Below, one piece after another: positions 30,226 through 37,452 of a stretch of DNA of 40,901 nt (position 1 is its first letter; the number at the start of each line of letters is the position of its first letter). Both the position numbers and the translations under genes were made by a program. The stretch comes from CABMGO01 sp964408125. Lineage in GTDB: Archaea > Nanobdellota > Nanobdellia > Pacearchaeales > GW2011-AR1. Under the pieces are notes generated by a model, which had not been told where the DNA came from, did not search any database, and saw only the letters and a list, made by a program, of their open reading frames with translations. The stretch spans positions 1 through 40,901 of the forward strand of contig CAYOYC010000004.1 in the NCBI GenBank assembly GCA_964408125.1, given 5' to 3'.

Positions 30226-30331
30226 TGTGTTCTCCGTATATTCTTCTTGCCCGTGGATAAAACGAGTCTATTGTTCTTACGTTATTCAATAAACCACTTG
30301 CAGAATAATATCTTCTGTCTAACAGAATCAT
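30218..30331 (-). CDS. Small ORF between rfcS and rfcL
   Basis: A 37-codon ORF translated by hand, MILLDRRYYSASGLLNNVRT with tail DSFYPRARRIYGEHNE. Its ATG follows the rfcS stop by one base (TAAAATG) and its stop overlaps the rfcL start by 8 bp, so it exactly fills the gap in a tight operon. It is rich in Tyr and Arg and has no recognised family. The spacing argues for a real, coupled small gene, but there is no homology evidence. Confidence 0.45.
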   Translation of the reverse strand: MILLDRRYYSASGLLNNVRTIDSFYPRARRIYGEHNE

Positions 30332-30332
30332 T

Positions 30333-31331
30333 TTATTTTTTCCCGACGATATTTGCGCCAGAATTTAATCCGCCACCTTGACCAGCTAAAATAAAACTTG
30401 CTAAGAGTGCTTCAAGTTGTATAAATTCGTCAGAACCCTCTACCATTCTAAATTCTGCCTCGCCTGTTTTTTCTGTAAGTCTTACCTTTATTTCATTATC
30501 TATTTGTAAATTCCATATTTCCTTTTGTATCCCTTTAATAACGTCTTGTCCGGAGATAGATTCTTTTAGCATAATGTCCAATAGCTTATCTCTTGCTCCT
30601 TGGAAATCTCCGGCAAGCGCGTAGTCTAGAACAATTTTGATATCTGCGGGTTTTGCTTTTGAAACAATTGTATTAACTAAATCTGGGGTTATATTTGGCG
30701 AAATGGCTGCGGTCGCTTGGAGAAAGTTAATTACTCTTCTACAATCTCCCTCTGACGCTTCATATATCACATCAAAAGCTTCGTTTGTTAGTGTTAGTCC
30801 TTCGTTTTGAGCAATTAAGTCTGCTCTTCTTCTAATATCTTTCTTTTCTAAGAGTTGAAATCTAAACACGACACAACGTGATTGAATAGGGTCTATTATT
30901 TTTGATGAATAATTACAAGATAGAATAAAACGACAAGTTGCTGTTGAATTTTCCATCGTTCTTCTTAACGCTTGTTGCGCTTCTCTTGTTAGGGCGTCTG
31001 CTTCATCTAAGAAGATTACTTTAAAGGGAACGTCACCAATGGCCTTAGTTCTTGCAAAATCTTTGACTTTTTGTCTTACAACATCGATACCTCTTTCATC
31101 AGAAGCATTTAGTTCTAAGTAATTTTCCCTCCAAGCGTCCCCGAAAAGCTGATGAACTACAATTAGGGCTAGAGTTGACTTTCCGATGCCTGCTGGGCCG
31201 GCAAAGAGCAAATGAGGGATATTCATAGAGTTGACTAGCGATTTTACTCTTTTGAGTATTTCTTCTTGGCCTACAACATCTTCAAATTTTTTAGGACGGT
31301 ACTTTTCTGTCCATACATCACTCACTTCCAT
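30333..31331 (-). CDS. rfcS: Replication factor C small subunit
   Basis: The protein has 332 residues from the ATG at 31331 (MEVSDVWTEKYRP). An upstream TTG at 31346 is rejected because the TATA box (GGTTTATAAG, 31351-31360) predicts a leaderless start at 31331. The RFC box is VWTEKYRP. Walker A is GPAGIGKS (45-52), slightly unusual versus GPPGTGKT. Walker B is FLDEADAL, the sensor is SCNYSSKI, and the Arg finger is in SRC. No intein is present. It is the first gene of the rfc operon. Confidence 0.95.
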   Translation of the reverse strand: MEVSDVWTEKYRPKKFEDVVGQEEILKRVKSLVNSMNIPHLLFAGPAGIGKSTLALIVVHQLFGDAWRENYLELNASDERGIDVVRQKVKDFARTKAIGDVPFKVIFLDEADALTREAQQALRRTMENSTATCRFILSCNYSSKIIDPIQSRCVVFRFQLLEKKDIRRRADLIAQNEGLTLTNEAFDVIYEASEGDCRRVINFLQATAAISPNITPDLVNTIVSKAKPADIKIVLDYALAGDFQGARDKLLDIMLKESISGQDVIKGIQKEIWNLQIDNEIKVRLTEKTGEAEFRMVEGSDEFIQLEALLASFILAGQGGGLNSGANIVGKK

Positions 31332-31433
31332 AAACAGTTCTCTCAATTTTGGTTTATAAGCATTATTGTTGTGGAGACCAATTAAGCTAGAAATATGTTT
31401 TGGTTAGTTATTATATATATTTTAGAAATCTAA

Positions 31434-31541
31434 TTAGCCTCGCTTAAGCTTTCTCTTTCTCTTTTCTTTCTTTAATCTTTTACGTTGCCACTTCCAACGC
31501 ATTTGATTTTTCTTTTTCCAACGTCTTGAGGATCTCTTCAT
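31434..31541 (-). CDS. rpl41e: Ribosomal protein eL41-like
   Basis: A 35-codon, extremely basic ORF translated by hand. From its internal Met14 it reads MRWKWQRKRLKKEKRKRK, which follows the eL41 pattern (M-R-x-K-W-x-K-K-R-x-R-R-L-K-R-K-R). A 13-residue basic N-terminal extension (MKRSSRRWKKKNQ) precedes it. TTTATAAA at 31566-31573 lies about 28 bp before the outer ATG, so the longer start is favoured. eL41 is a single helix in the ribosome at the subunit interface. Confidence 0.68.
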   Translation of the reverse strand: MKRSSRRWKKKNQMRWKWQRKRLKKEKRKRKLKRG

Positions 31542-31600
31542 TGTATTATCCTGAGAAAAAAACGATTTATAAACGTTTGTTTTGATTTTTCTAGATTATT

Positions 31601-32557
31601 TTAGGGGGATGATATATGTCTAGTGGGAGCATGGTTTTGGTTTTTGAGATACCAACAATAGGTGTTATTCATACCCTCACTTAGATTTGTTATAGGGGAC
31701 CACCCTAAAGAGTCTTTTATTTTTTCATAACTTAGGCAGCTTCTTTTTTGCTCTCCAATAATCATTGGTTTATATTCTGGCATAAACTTATTTTTGAAGT
31801 AGTTGTTTATTTTATTGAAGATTTCTATTATATCTGTTTCTTTTCCAGTACATACGTTGTATATGCTGCTTTTTTCATCTTGGAGGGCTAGTAGATTTGC
31901 TCTTGCAACGTCTTTTACATAAACGAAGTCTCGAGTTTGTATTCCTCCAAATATTGTCGGCGACTTGTTCGCAAATAGTTTGTCCATGAAAATAGAAATA
32001 ACTCCCGCTTCACCTTCTGCATTTTGTCTTGGGCCGTAAACGTTTGAATATCTGAGACAGGTAAACTTTAATTGGTATAGTTTATTATATGAAATTAAGT
32101 ATTTTTCTATTGCTTGTTTTGAGCAGCCATATGGACTTGAGGGGGAGGACGGAGAGTTTTCCCTTGTTGGAATTTCAGCCTTATCCCCATATATTGCCCC
32201 GCCTGTTGATGAGAATATAAAATGTTTTATTTTAAATTCCTTAGCGAGTTCTAGGAGGTTTATGGTATTTATTATGTTTTGTTGTGCATTTTCTAGGGGG
32301 TTTAGAATGGATTCTCTCAGATTTATTTTAGCGGCAAGGTGAAAAACAAAATCTGGTTTTTCTTTTTCAAATATTTTTCTTACTTCTTGAAAGTTCGAGA
32401 GGTCCGTTTTGTAGAATTTTGCCTTAAGATTAATGTTTTCTTCTTTCCCGGTTGATAAGTTATCTATTATTATAGTTTCAAACTCTTTATTTATTAGTAA
32501 GTCTACAAGATGACTTCCAATAAAACCAGCACCCCCTGTTATTAATACTTTTTCCAT
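31601..32557 (-). CDS. NAD-dependent sugar epimerase/dehydratase (SDR family)
   Basis: The protein has 318 residues. The Rossmann motif is LITGGAGFIGSHL (5-17), and IIIDNLSTGKEENI is the NAD-ribose-binding end. The catalytic Ser/Tyr-x3-Lys is seen in FSSTGGAIYG and SPYGCSKQAIEKYL. It resembles UDP-glucose 4-epimerase-type enzymes acting on nucleotide sugars. It is the last gene of the four-gene operon, with a one-base overlap to the cupin gene. The substrate is unknown. Confidence 0.88.
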   Translation of the reverse strand: MEKVLITGGAGFIGSHLVDLLINKEFETIIIDNLSTGKEENINLKAKFYKTDLSNFQEVRKIFEKEKPDFVFHLAAKINLRESILNPLENAQQNIINTINLLELAKEFKIKHFIFSSTGGAIYGDKAEIPTRENSPSSPSSPYGCSKQAIEKYLISYNKLYQLKFTCLRYSNVYGPRQNAEGEAGVISIFMDKLFANKSPTIFGGIQTRDFVYVKDVARANLLALQDEKSSIYNVCTGKETDIIEIFNKINNYFKNKFMPEYKPMIIGEQKRSCLSYEKIKDSLGWSPITNLSEGMNNTYCWYLKNQNHAPTRHISSP

Positions 32558-33360
32558 TATGTATTTATTTGTAAAATATCTAATAATTTTTTATTTTTTT
32601 TATTGACAAGTTGAGATAGCGGGTTTGCAAATTCTTGGCTTAATTCGTGGGGGATATTCCCTCCGCTAGTTAATTCTATTCCACATTGGTAAAAGTCTTC
32701 ATTTTGACTTTCCATGCATTTTATTAAATTTTTGCCAATCTCTGGTGACCGAATTACAACTGAGTTTCTTTTTTCGTTTACTAATCCGTTCTTCCTATAT
32801 TGTGGATTTATGCAAAAGCAAATTTCTTTATTCGTTCTTAAAATGGCCATTAGTGGGCCAATTCTTTTTTCTAGATTTTTTGTAGCAGAATTCATTTCTG
32901 GATTTGCATAGTCTAGTGTTAGTAGTGGACTTTTGTCTAGGTTAAATAGTGTCATGTTCTCATCCGTTCCAACAATAACTTTTTCTCCGGGTTTTAGGGT
33001 TATTAACCTCGTTGATTTTTCTGATCGCAAGAGCATTGCACCATATGTTTGAAATTCATAAATTTCCTGGAATAGTCTTGTGTCTCCAGTTTGTCTTTGA
33101 GTGTGTTGGTGTCCAAAAGTTGATCCAAGTAGAAATCCTCCAATTATATATGGAGGGTTTGGAATAAATGTTACATTTGGAAGTTTGGGGTTTCCTCTGT
33201 GTTCTGCTCCAGAGTATACGAAATCATTTCCTCTCGTTAAATCTTTTTGGGAAAAAAGTCCCGGAAATTTTTCCAGAAAGGGAATTACATCTTTTAGAGT
33301 TCTGTCATTAATTGTATATCCTAATTCTTTAAGCTCATTAGGGTTCCAAGTCATTCTCAT
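32557..33360 (-). CDS. Cupin protein, phosphoglucose-isomerase-like
   Basis: The protein has 267 residues. The centre reads GGFLLGSTFGHQHTQRQT then EIYEFQTYGAMLLR and LKPGEKVIVG, which follows the cupin metal-site order (GHxH ... E ... G-x-MLL ... PG) of archaeal cupin-type glucose-6-phosphate isomerases. The flanks are longer and differ, so another sugar isomerase or epimerase is possible. It overlaps the cyclase gene stop by 4 bp (ATGA). A second Met two codons in (33354) is an alternative start. Confidence 0.65.
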   Translation of the reverse strand: MRMTWNPNELKELGYTINDRTLKDVIPFLEKFPGLFSQKDLTRGNDFVYSGAEHRGNPKLPNVTFIPNPPYIIGGFLLGSTFGHQHTQRQTGDTRLFQEIYEFQTYGAMLLRSEKSTRLITLKPGEKVIVGTDENMTLFNLDKSPLLTLDYANPEMNSATKNLEKRIGPLMAILRTNKEICFCINPQYRKNGLVNEKRNSVVIRSPEIGKNLIKCMESQNEDFYQCGIELTSGGNIPHELSQEFANPLSQLVNKKNKKLLDILQINT

Positions 33361-34112
33361 TCTAGTTTAACATAGGCGCGTGTTGGCGCAGCGTCTGCTC
33401 CTTTAATTGAGATTGGTGCGCAATAAAGTGTTTTTCTTTTTGGGGAGTGTAAAATTATTGTATCGGCAAGAGATTTTAGATTCCAAAGAGTTTCTAGTGG
33501 GAGAACATCTTTGGCAAACATTGCTCGATGTGTTTCGCTATTGCTTCCACTTGGATCGAAGGAGAAAGAGTCTATTCCTAATATATTAAGTAATGGATAG
33601 TTTGCTATTAAGTTTGTTACGGTTTGTTCTTGCATAAACGGGAATCTTTTTTGCATTTCTTTTCTGTTTTCACCAGGTTTTTCGGGATTGCATAAGTAGT
33701 CGCAGAAACCAGTGTAAAGAATAATTGCTCGTGTTTCTTTTGGGAGAGTGGCAGCTCCAGAAGAAAATAGATCGTCTAATGTTATAAGTGATTTGTCTCT
33801 GGTTAAAATCTTTTTTTCCGTAAGATCTATAAATTCTACCGGGTTTTCAAATTTGTCAAGCAAATATTCATTTATTCTTTTTCCCGTGGGTAACTTGTGG
33901 AAAGGAGCATCTAGGTGTGTTCCGTGATGAGATCGTATTTCCATTTCCGTAAAACCGGATTTGTATTTTGGTGATTGAATTGAGCAATCTCTTTGAGGGG
34001 GTTCGATTGCAAATTCAGTTAGGGAAGGAACTATCCCTATTCGTATGTTTGGGTCGGAAGGGTAAGTGTGCATTCCGTCTTCAAGGGGGTAAGAGATGTC
34101 AATTATTGCCAT
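33357..34112 (-). CDS. Cyclase / kynurenine formamidase family hydrolase
   Basis: The protein has 251 residues. The family signature H-x-G-T-H-x-D-x-P-x-H is present in SHHGTHLDAPFH. The N-terminal IIDISYPLEDGMHTYPSDP and the later RAIILYTGFCDYL and LLNILGIDSFSFDP match PF04199-type metal-dependent hydrolases. Known members open aryl-formamides or act on cyclic esters/amides. In this sugar operon it might remove a formyl or acyl group, but that is inference. It overlaps the upstream oxidoreductase by 14 bp. Confidence 0.85.
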   Translation of the reverse strand: MAIIDISYPLEDGMHTYPSDPNIRIGIVPSLTEFAIEPPQRDCSIQSPKYKSGFTEMEIRSHHGTHLDAPFHKLPTGKRINEYLLDKFENPVEFIDLTEKKILTRDKSLITLDDLFSSGAATLPKETRAIILYTGFCDYLCNPEKPGENRKEMQKRFPFMQEQTVTNLIANYPLLNILGIDSFSFDPSGSNSETHRAMFAKDVLPLETLWNLKSLADTIILHSPKRKTLYCAPISIKGADAAPTRAYVKLE

Positions 34113-35388
34113 ATTTTAAAGTAATATTATTTTGGTCTATTATTGGCGCTTTTATGTAGGTTTCGTAGATTGCTTTCATCGTTCTTAAAGAATTTTTAAA
34201 ATCGGTTAGTGCTCTTTGATTTGGGTTTCTAATTGTTCTTTCAAATTCTTTTAAGATATTTACATACTCAGAAGAATTTATTCCAGGTGTTAGCGGGTGA
34301 GTTATTATTGTTCCCACAAGCCCGTCTGGGCTGTCTCTGGTTTCAGATAAATTTCCATTCTTATCATCGAAGTTAATGGTTAAAGTGCTTCCATCCGAAA
34401 GATTAAGATTTAGTTTTTTAGATTTTGTCATTCCGCTATATTGTCCAAATTTTTCTACGGTTAGGTAAAACATTGTTCCGTTTCTAATATATCTATTCGG
34501 AGTTTCCGTGTCAGCGTTCAATTCGTAAGTAGCTTTTGTTGCCGTTTCGGTGTTGTATCGTATTTCCTTATCTGATTCTTGGCATTTGCCATGAAACATT
34601 CCATGTTCAGCTTTTATAGGGGTGGCTCGATATCCAAGGTTTGAAGCGAAAGATAAAAGATGGACACCAGTATCTGTTAAAAGCCCTGTTCTAGATTCTT
34701 GACTGAGAAGTTTTACTACACGGTCTTTTGCGGGAGAATCGTGTTCTATGATTTCTCCACGTATTTCTACAACTTCTCGTCCATTTAATATCTTTTCAAT
34801 ATTTCTATAAAAATTCATAGAGGATGGTTTGTAGGAATAATGTTCCGCGTCAATTATAATGGCATCACTATATAGTGTTTGTGCTATATTTTCTAATCTG
34901 CTCAGTTGATTATTATCGGCTATACCGTCTTTTCCTAGCACGATACATACGGGTTTTTCGCATAGAATTGGTTTTTTCGCCTTTATTGCTTCAGATATAG
35001 TACCAGGATGCGTTACGTTGGTTGTGCATATGTAAATTGCATCACTATTTTCAAACATTTTTGTAGGAAGAACAACTTCTTCTCCGTGTGATTCAAATGG
35101 GAAGTAATCTAATGTATTTTCTCTTAGTCTTGTTTCAATTGAGTCTAGGCTTTGAGTTTCTGCAGAATTATTTCTTTTTGCGTAGTTGCTTTCTTCCGCT
35201 TTTTCTTTTTCTTTTAATTTTTTAATCTCTGCTATTCTTTCTAGAACCGATTGAACATCTTTTTGTCTCCCCCCAACTGAAACTAATTGAAATAAATCTT
35301 TTATCTCGTCGTGTTTTAAGGCAGGATATAGTTTAGCTAAAAACCATTCTGAACTATAAGCAATTTCAGTAAGCCTTATTGGATTCAT
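34099..35388 (-). CDS. Gfo/Idh/MocA-family oxidoreductase
   Basis: The protein has 429 residues. DAIYICTTNVTHPGTISEAIKAKKPILCEKPV is the hallmark dinucleotide-binding end with the E-K-P motif, and the C-terminal half (LLTDTGVHLLSFASNLG) fits the family's substrate domain with its conserved His. The N-terminal nucleotide-binding start is divergent: no clear GxGxxG, with a helical charged stretch instead. Members oxidise or reduce sugars, often UDP-sugars. It is the first gene of the four-gene operon ending at 31601. Confidence 0.78.
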   Translation of the reverse strand: MNPIRLTEIAYSSEWFLAKLYPALKHDEIKDLFQLVSVGGRQKDVQSVLERIAEIKKLKEKEKAEESNYAKRNNSAETQSLDSIETRLRENTLDYFPFESHGEEVVLPTKMFENSDAIYICTTNVTHPGTISEAIKAKKPILCEKPVCIVLGKDGIADNNQLSRLENIAQTLYSDAIIIDAEHYSYKPSSMNFYRNIEKILNGREVVEIRGEIIEHDSPAKDRVVKLLSQESRTGLLTDTGVHLLSFASNLGYRATPIKAEHGMFHGKCQESDKEIRYNTETATKATYELNADTETPNRYIRNGTMFYLTVEKFGQYSGMTKSKKLNLNLSDGSTLTINFDDKNGNLSETRDSPDGLVGTIITHPLTPGINSSEYVNILKEFERTIRNPNQRALTDFKNSLRTMKAIYETYIKAPIIDQNNITLKYGNN

Positions 35389-35535
35389 AAATAAATTAAA
35401 TAAAAAATTATTATAGCTCTTGTCAATATTTTTTTATGCAGAGATATTTTAGATATAGGAATATATTTTATAATGAAAGAATAGTGATGCGGGAAAATTA
35501 GAAGGCTTTTATAGCTTGAGACAGAGAAATATGTT

Positions 35536-35642
35536 ATGGCTCAAGAAAAAATAGTTATAATGGAATAACTTATGAACAGATAAACAATAAATTAGATAGA
35601 AAATTTAAGCAAATTGAGGGTGGTCTCTTACGAATTCTGTAA
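35536..35642 (+). pseudogene. Frameshifted small gene
   Basis: TTTTATAG at about 35507-35514 places a leaderless start exactly at the ATG at 35536 (MAQEKIV). The frame stops after 10 codons, but losing one base near 35557-35559 explains it: the next frame continues NGITYEQINNKLDRKFKQIE to a stop at 35640-35642. The joined peptide MAQEKIV(I)NGITYEQINN looks like one small protein. It is either a pseudogene or a sequencing indel. It converges on the gene at 35605. Confidence 0.45.
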
Positions 35643-35970
35643 TGTGTGTGTCAACTAGAGAATAGCAGGAAGGGCAACAAGAAAGTCTGGCAAGAAAATT
35701 TTTGACTGCAGGCACGCTATACTTTTCTTTAGTTAGAGAGTTTAGTCCTAGGCCATTCGGTGCATAGTCACTTTCTACAACAAATGTTGTGTGAAAAGCG
35801 CATTCGGCGGCAACTATCATTATTTCTAAAAAAGATTCTCTTTCTCTCGCTATTTCAGGGTCTTTAGTTAGGTCGGCAATTACAGGTATAATATATCGTT
35901 GAACATCGTCAGAATATTTATCAATCTTAGCGGTTATTTCTTTTGGGGGGATATTTGATATTTCTCTCAT
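35605..35970 (-). CDS. Hypothetical protein
   Basis: The protein has 121 residues from the ATG at 35970 (MREISNIPPKEITAKID). A longer frame to 36072 would overlap the upstream gene by 95 bp and is rejected. The sequence is mainly helical with Cys near the C-terminus (LSCCPSCYSLVDTHITEF). No family is recognised. It follows the upstream gene by 7 bp, forming a two-gene operon. Confidence 0.55.
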   Translation of the reverse strand: MREISNIPPKEITAKIDKYSDDVQRYIIPVIADLTKDPEIARERESFLEIMIVAAECAFHTTFVVESDYAPNGLGLNSLTKEKYSVPAVKNFLARLSCCPSCYSLVDTHITEFVRDHPQFA

Positions 35971-35977
35971 ATTAAAT

Positions 35978-36286
35978 TTAAGCTGCCAATGCTCGTTGAA
36001 CGGAAGAAAGTGTTCCGTGATATGGGGCGTGTATACATAGAAGTTTTGCAAACTCTCTTGCCTGATCCCCATATTTTGCTACAAGAGGGCTAATTCCTAT
36101 TGTATCTTCTTCAAAGTATACATTGCAATCTTCTTGTGTTGTCCAGTATGCTCTACTTGCTACAGCCGTTGCATCTGTTCTAAATTCTTCGTCTTGTGAA
36201 ACACCTAGAAATTGGCCAAAATTTCTAATTATCCAATCTCTTTGTTCAGTATTTTCAAAGCATGCAGTGATGTCTTTTGTTTCCAT
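35978..36286 (-). CDS. Hypothetical protein
   Basis: The protein has 102 residues, beginning METKDITACFENTEQRDWI, with an Ala/Tyr-rich middle (VASRAYWTTQEDCNVYF) and the tail HGTLSSVQRALAA. No domain is recognised. An AT-rich TCTAAATAT stretch about 27 bp upstream may be the TATA box. It is divergent from the AbrB-PhoU gene and leads a two-gene operon of unknown function. Confidence 0.55.
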   Translation of the reverse strand: METKDITACFENTEQRDWIIRNFGQFLGVSQDEEFRTDATAVASRAYWTTQEDCNVYFEEDTIGISPLVAKYGDQAREFAKLLCIHAPYHGTLSSVQRALAA

Positions 36287-36328
36287 GTTATTTTTAGAGA
36301 AATGCGATATTTAGAGATTGACCTTATG

Positions 36329-36383
36329 CAATATACTATCCAATATACTCAATAGTGAAAATATAGCATAATCTTTAAATATA
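36329..36383. promoter_or_regulatory. Divergent promoter with repeat CAATATACT
   Basis: CAATATACT occurs at 36329-36337 and 36341-36349 (12-bp period). CTTTAAATATA at 36373-36383 is the TATA box that sets the ATG at 36403 as a leaderless start. The repeats may bind the AbrB part of the encoded protein; this is inference. Confidence 0.35.
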
Positions 36384-36402
36384 GTGTTATGTGTATAATA
36401 TT

Positions 36403-37401
36403 ATGAAAAGAAAAATTATTAAGCAGGGGCACAATACACTGACGTTAACCTTGCCTAGTGAGTGGACTAAAAAACTTAATCTTAGTGCCGGTGATGAGAT
36501 AGATGTTGTCGAAAATGCTGGAAGCTTGATAGTTAATGGAAAACAACATAATGGATTCAAATCCACCACCATAGATATTTCTGGGCTTGGTGTTCCAATG
36601 TTGTGGAGATTTTTTCAGTCAGCATATAGAGAGGGATATGACGAGATTAAACTTGTTTATGATTCAAACAAGAGAGAATGTGAAGGAGTTTACAATTATT
36701 ATTCTAGTCAGTTTGAGTACAAGAGACTTGGGGAAAAGCCTGTTAAGAAAACACATATTGAAATGGTCCAAGGTTTAGTAGATAGATTTGTTGGCATGGA
36801 GGTTATTGATAACTCAGATAATTGTTGTGTTATTAGAGAGATGGGGGAGTTGAGCGCGAAGGAGTTTGATAATTCCTTAAGAAGAATATTTCTACTTTTA
36901 ATAGAGTTGTTTGATAAAGTTATTGAGTTAATAAAGAATAATGAAACTGGGGATATTTCTATATGTAAAACTTTACATGCCATGGATATAAATGTTGATA
37001 GGTTTATTGATTATTGTTGCAGAATTAATAATAAGATTTCAGATTCTAGCTTTCAGAAGAATAAGCCAGTAATGTTTTCTACATTATTCCTTTTAGAGTT
37101 GCTTGGAGACGAATTCAAGTATATTGGGAATCACTTGGCTAGATCTAATAAAAAAGTGGATGAGACATTGAAGTTTGCAGAAACCGTTAAAAAACACTTT
37201 GAGAGCTATTATCGTTTATTCTACAAATTTGATAAACAAGGAGTAATTGACTTTGGAGAGGATGATTTTAAGATTTATAATGAGCACTTTAATTGGAAGG
37301 AATCTAATAATAAAGATACTAGAAGCATAACAAGACACTTTATGCAGATTAGTAAGTTTGTATTCTGTCTGATGGAACTTAGAATTGAAATGGAATTTTG
37401 A
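36403..37401 (+). CDS. AbrB-PhoU-type regulator
   Basis: The protein has 332 residues from the ATG at 36403 (MKRKIIKQGHNTLT). An in-frame GTG at 36391 is less likely given the TATA box 25 bp before the ATG. Residues 1-50 are an AbrB/SpoVT hairpin (KQGHNTLTLTLPSEWTKKLNLSAGDEI). The remainder is helical, with a PhoU-like three-helix arrangement (RRIFLLLIELFDKVIELIKN; HAMDINVDRFIDYC; LELLGDEFKYIGNHL). Such archaeal fusions are annotated as phosphate uptake regulators. No pst transporter is in the window, but a large surface phosphoesterase lies next door, convergent. Confidence 0.82.
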   Translation: MKRKIIKQGHNTLTLTLPSEWTKKLNLSAGDEIDVVENAGSLIVNGKQHNGFKSTTIDISGLGVPMLWRFFQSAYREGYDEIKLVYDSNKRECEGVYNYYSSQFEYKRLGEKPVKKTHIEMVQGLVDRFVGMEVIDNSDNCCVIREMGELSAKEFDNSLRRIFLLLIELFDKVIELIKNNETGDISICKTLHAMDINVDRFIDYCCRINNKISDSSFQKNKPVMFSTLFLLELLGDEFKYIGNHLARSNKKVDETLKFAETVKKHFESYYRLFYKFDKQGVIDFGEDDFKIYNEHFNWKESNNKDTRSITRHFMQISKFVFCLMELRIEMEF

Positions 37402-37452
37402 GCGGTAATTTTTATATAAATTGATGCTGTGGTGAGTCATTTAGAGATTGCT

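Noticed and set aside
35971..36072. N-terminal extension of the 35605-35970 gene to 36072
   Set aside because: It would overlap the upstream gene out of frame by 95 bp, while an ATG at 35970 follows that gene by 7 bp.
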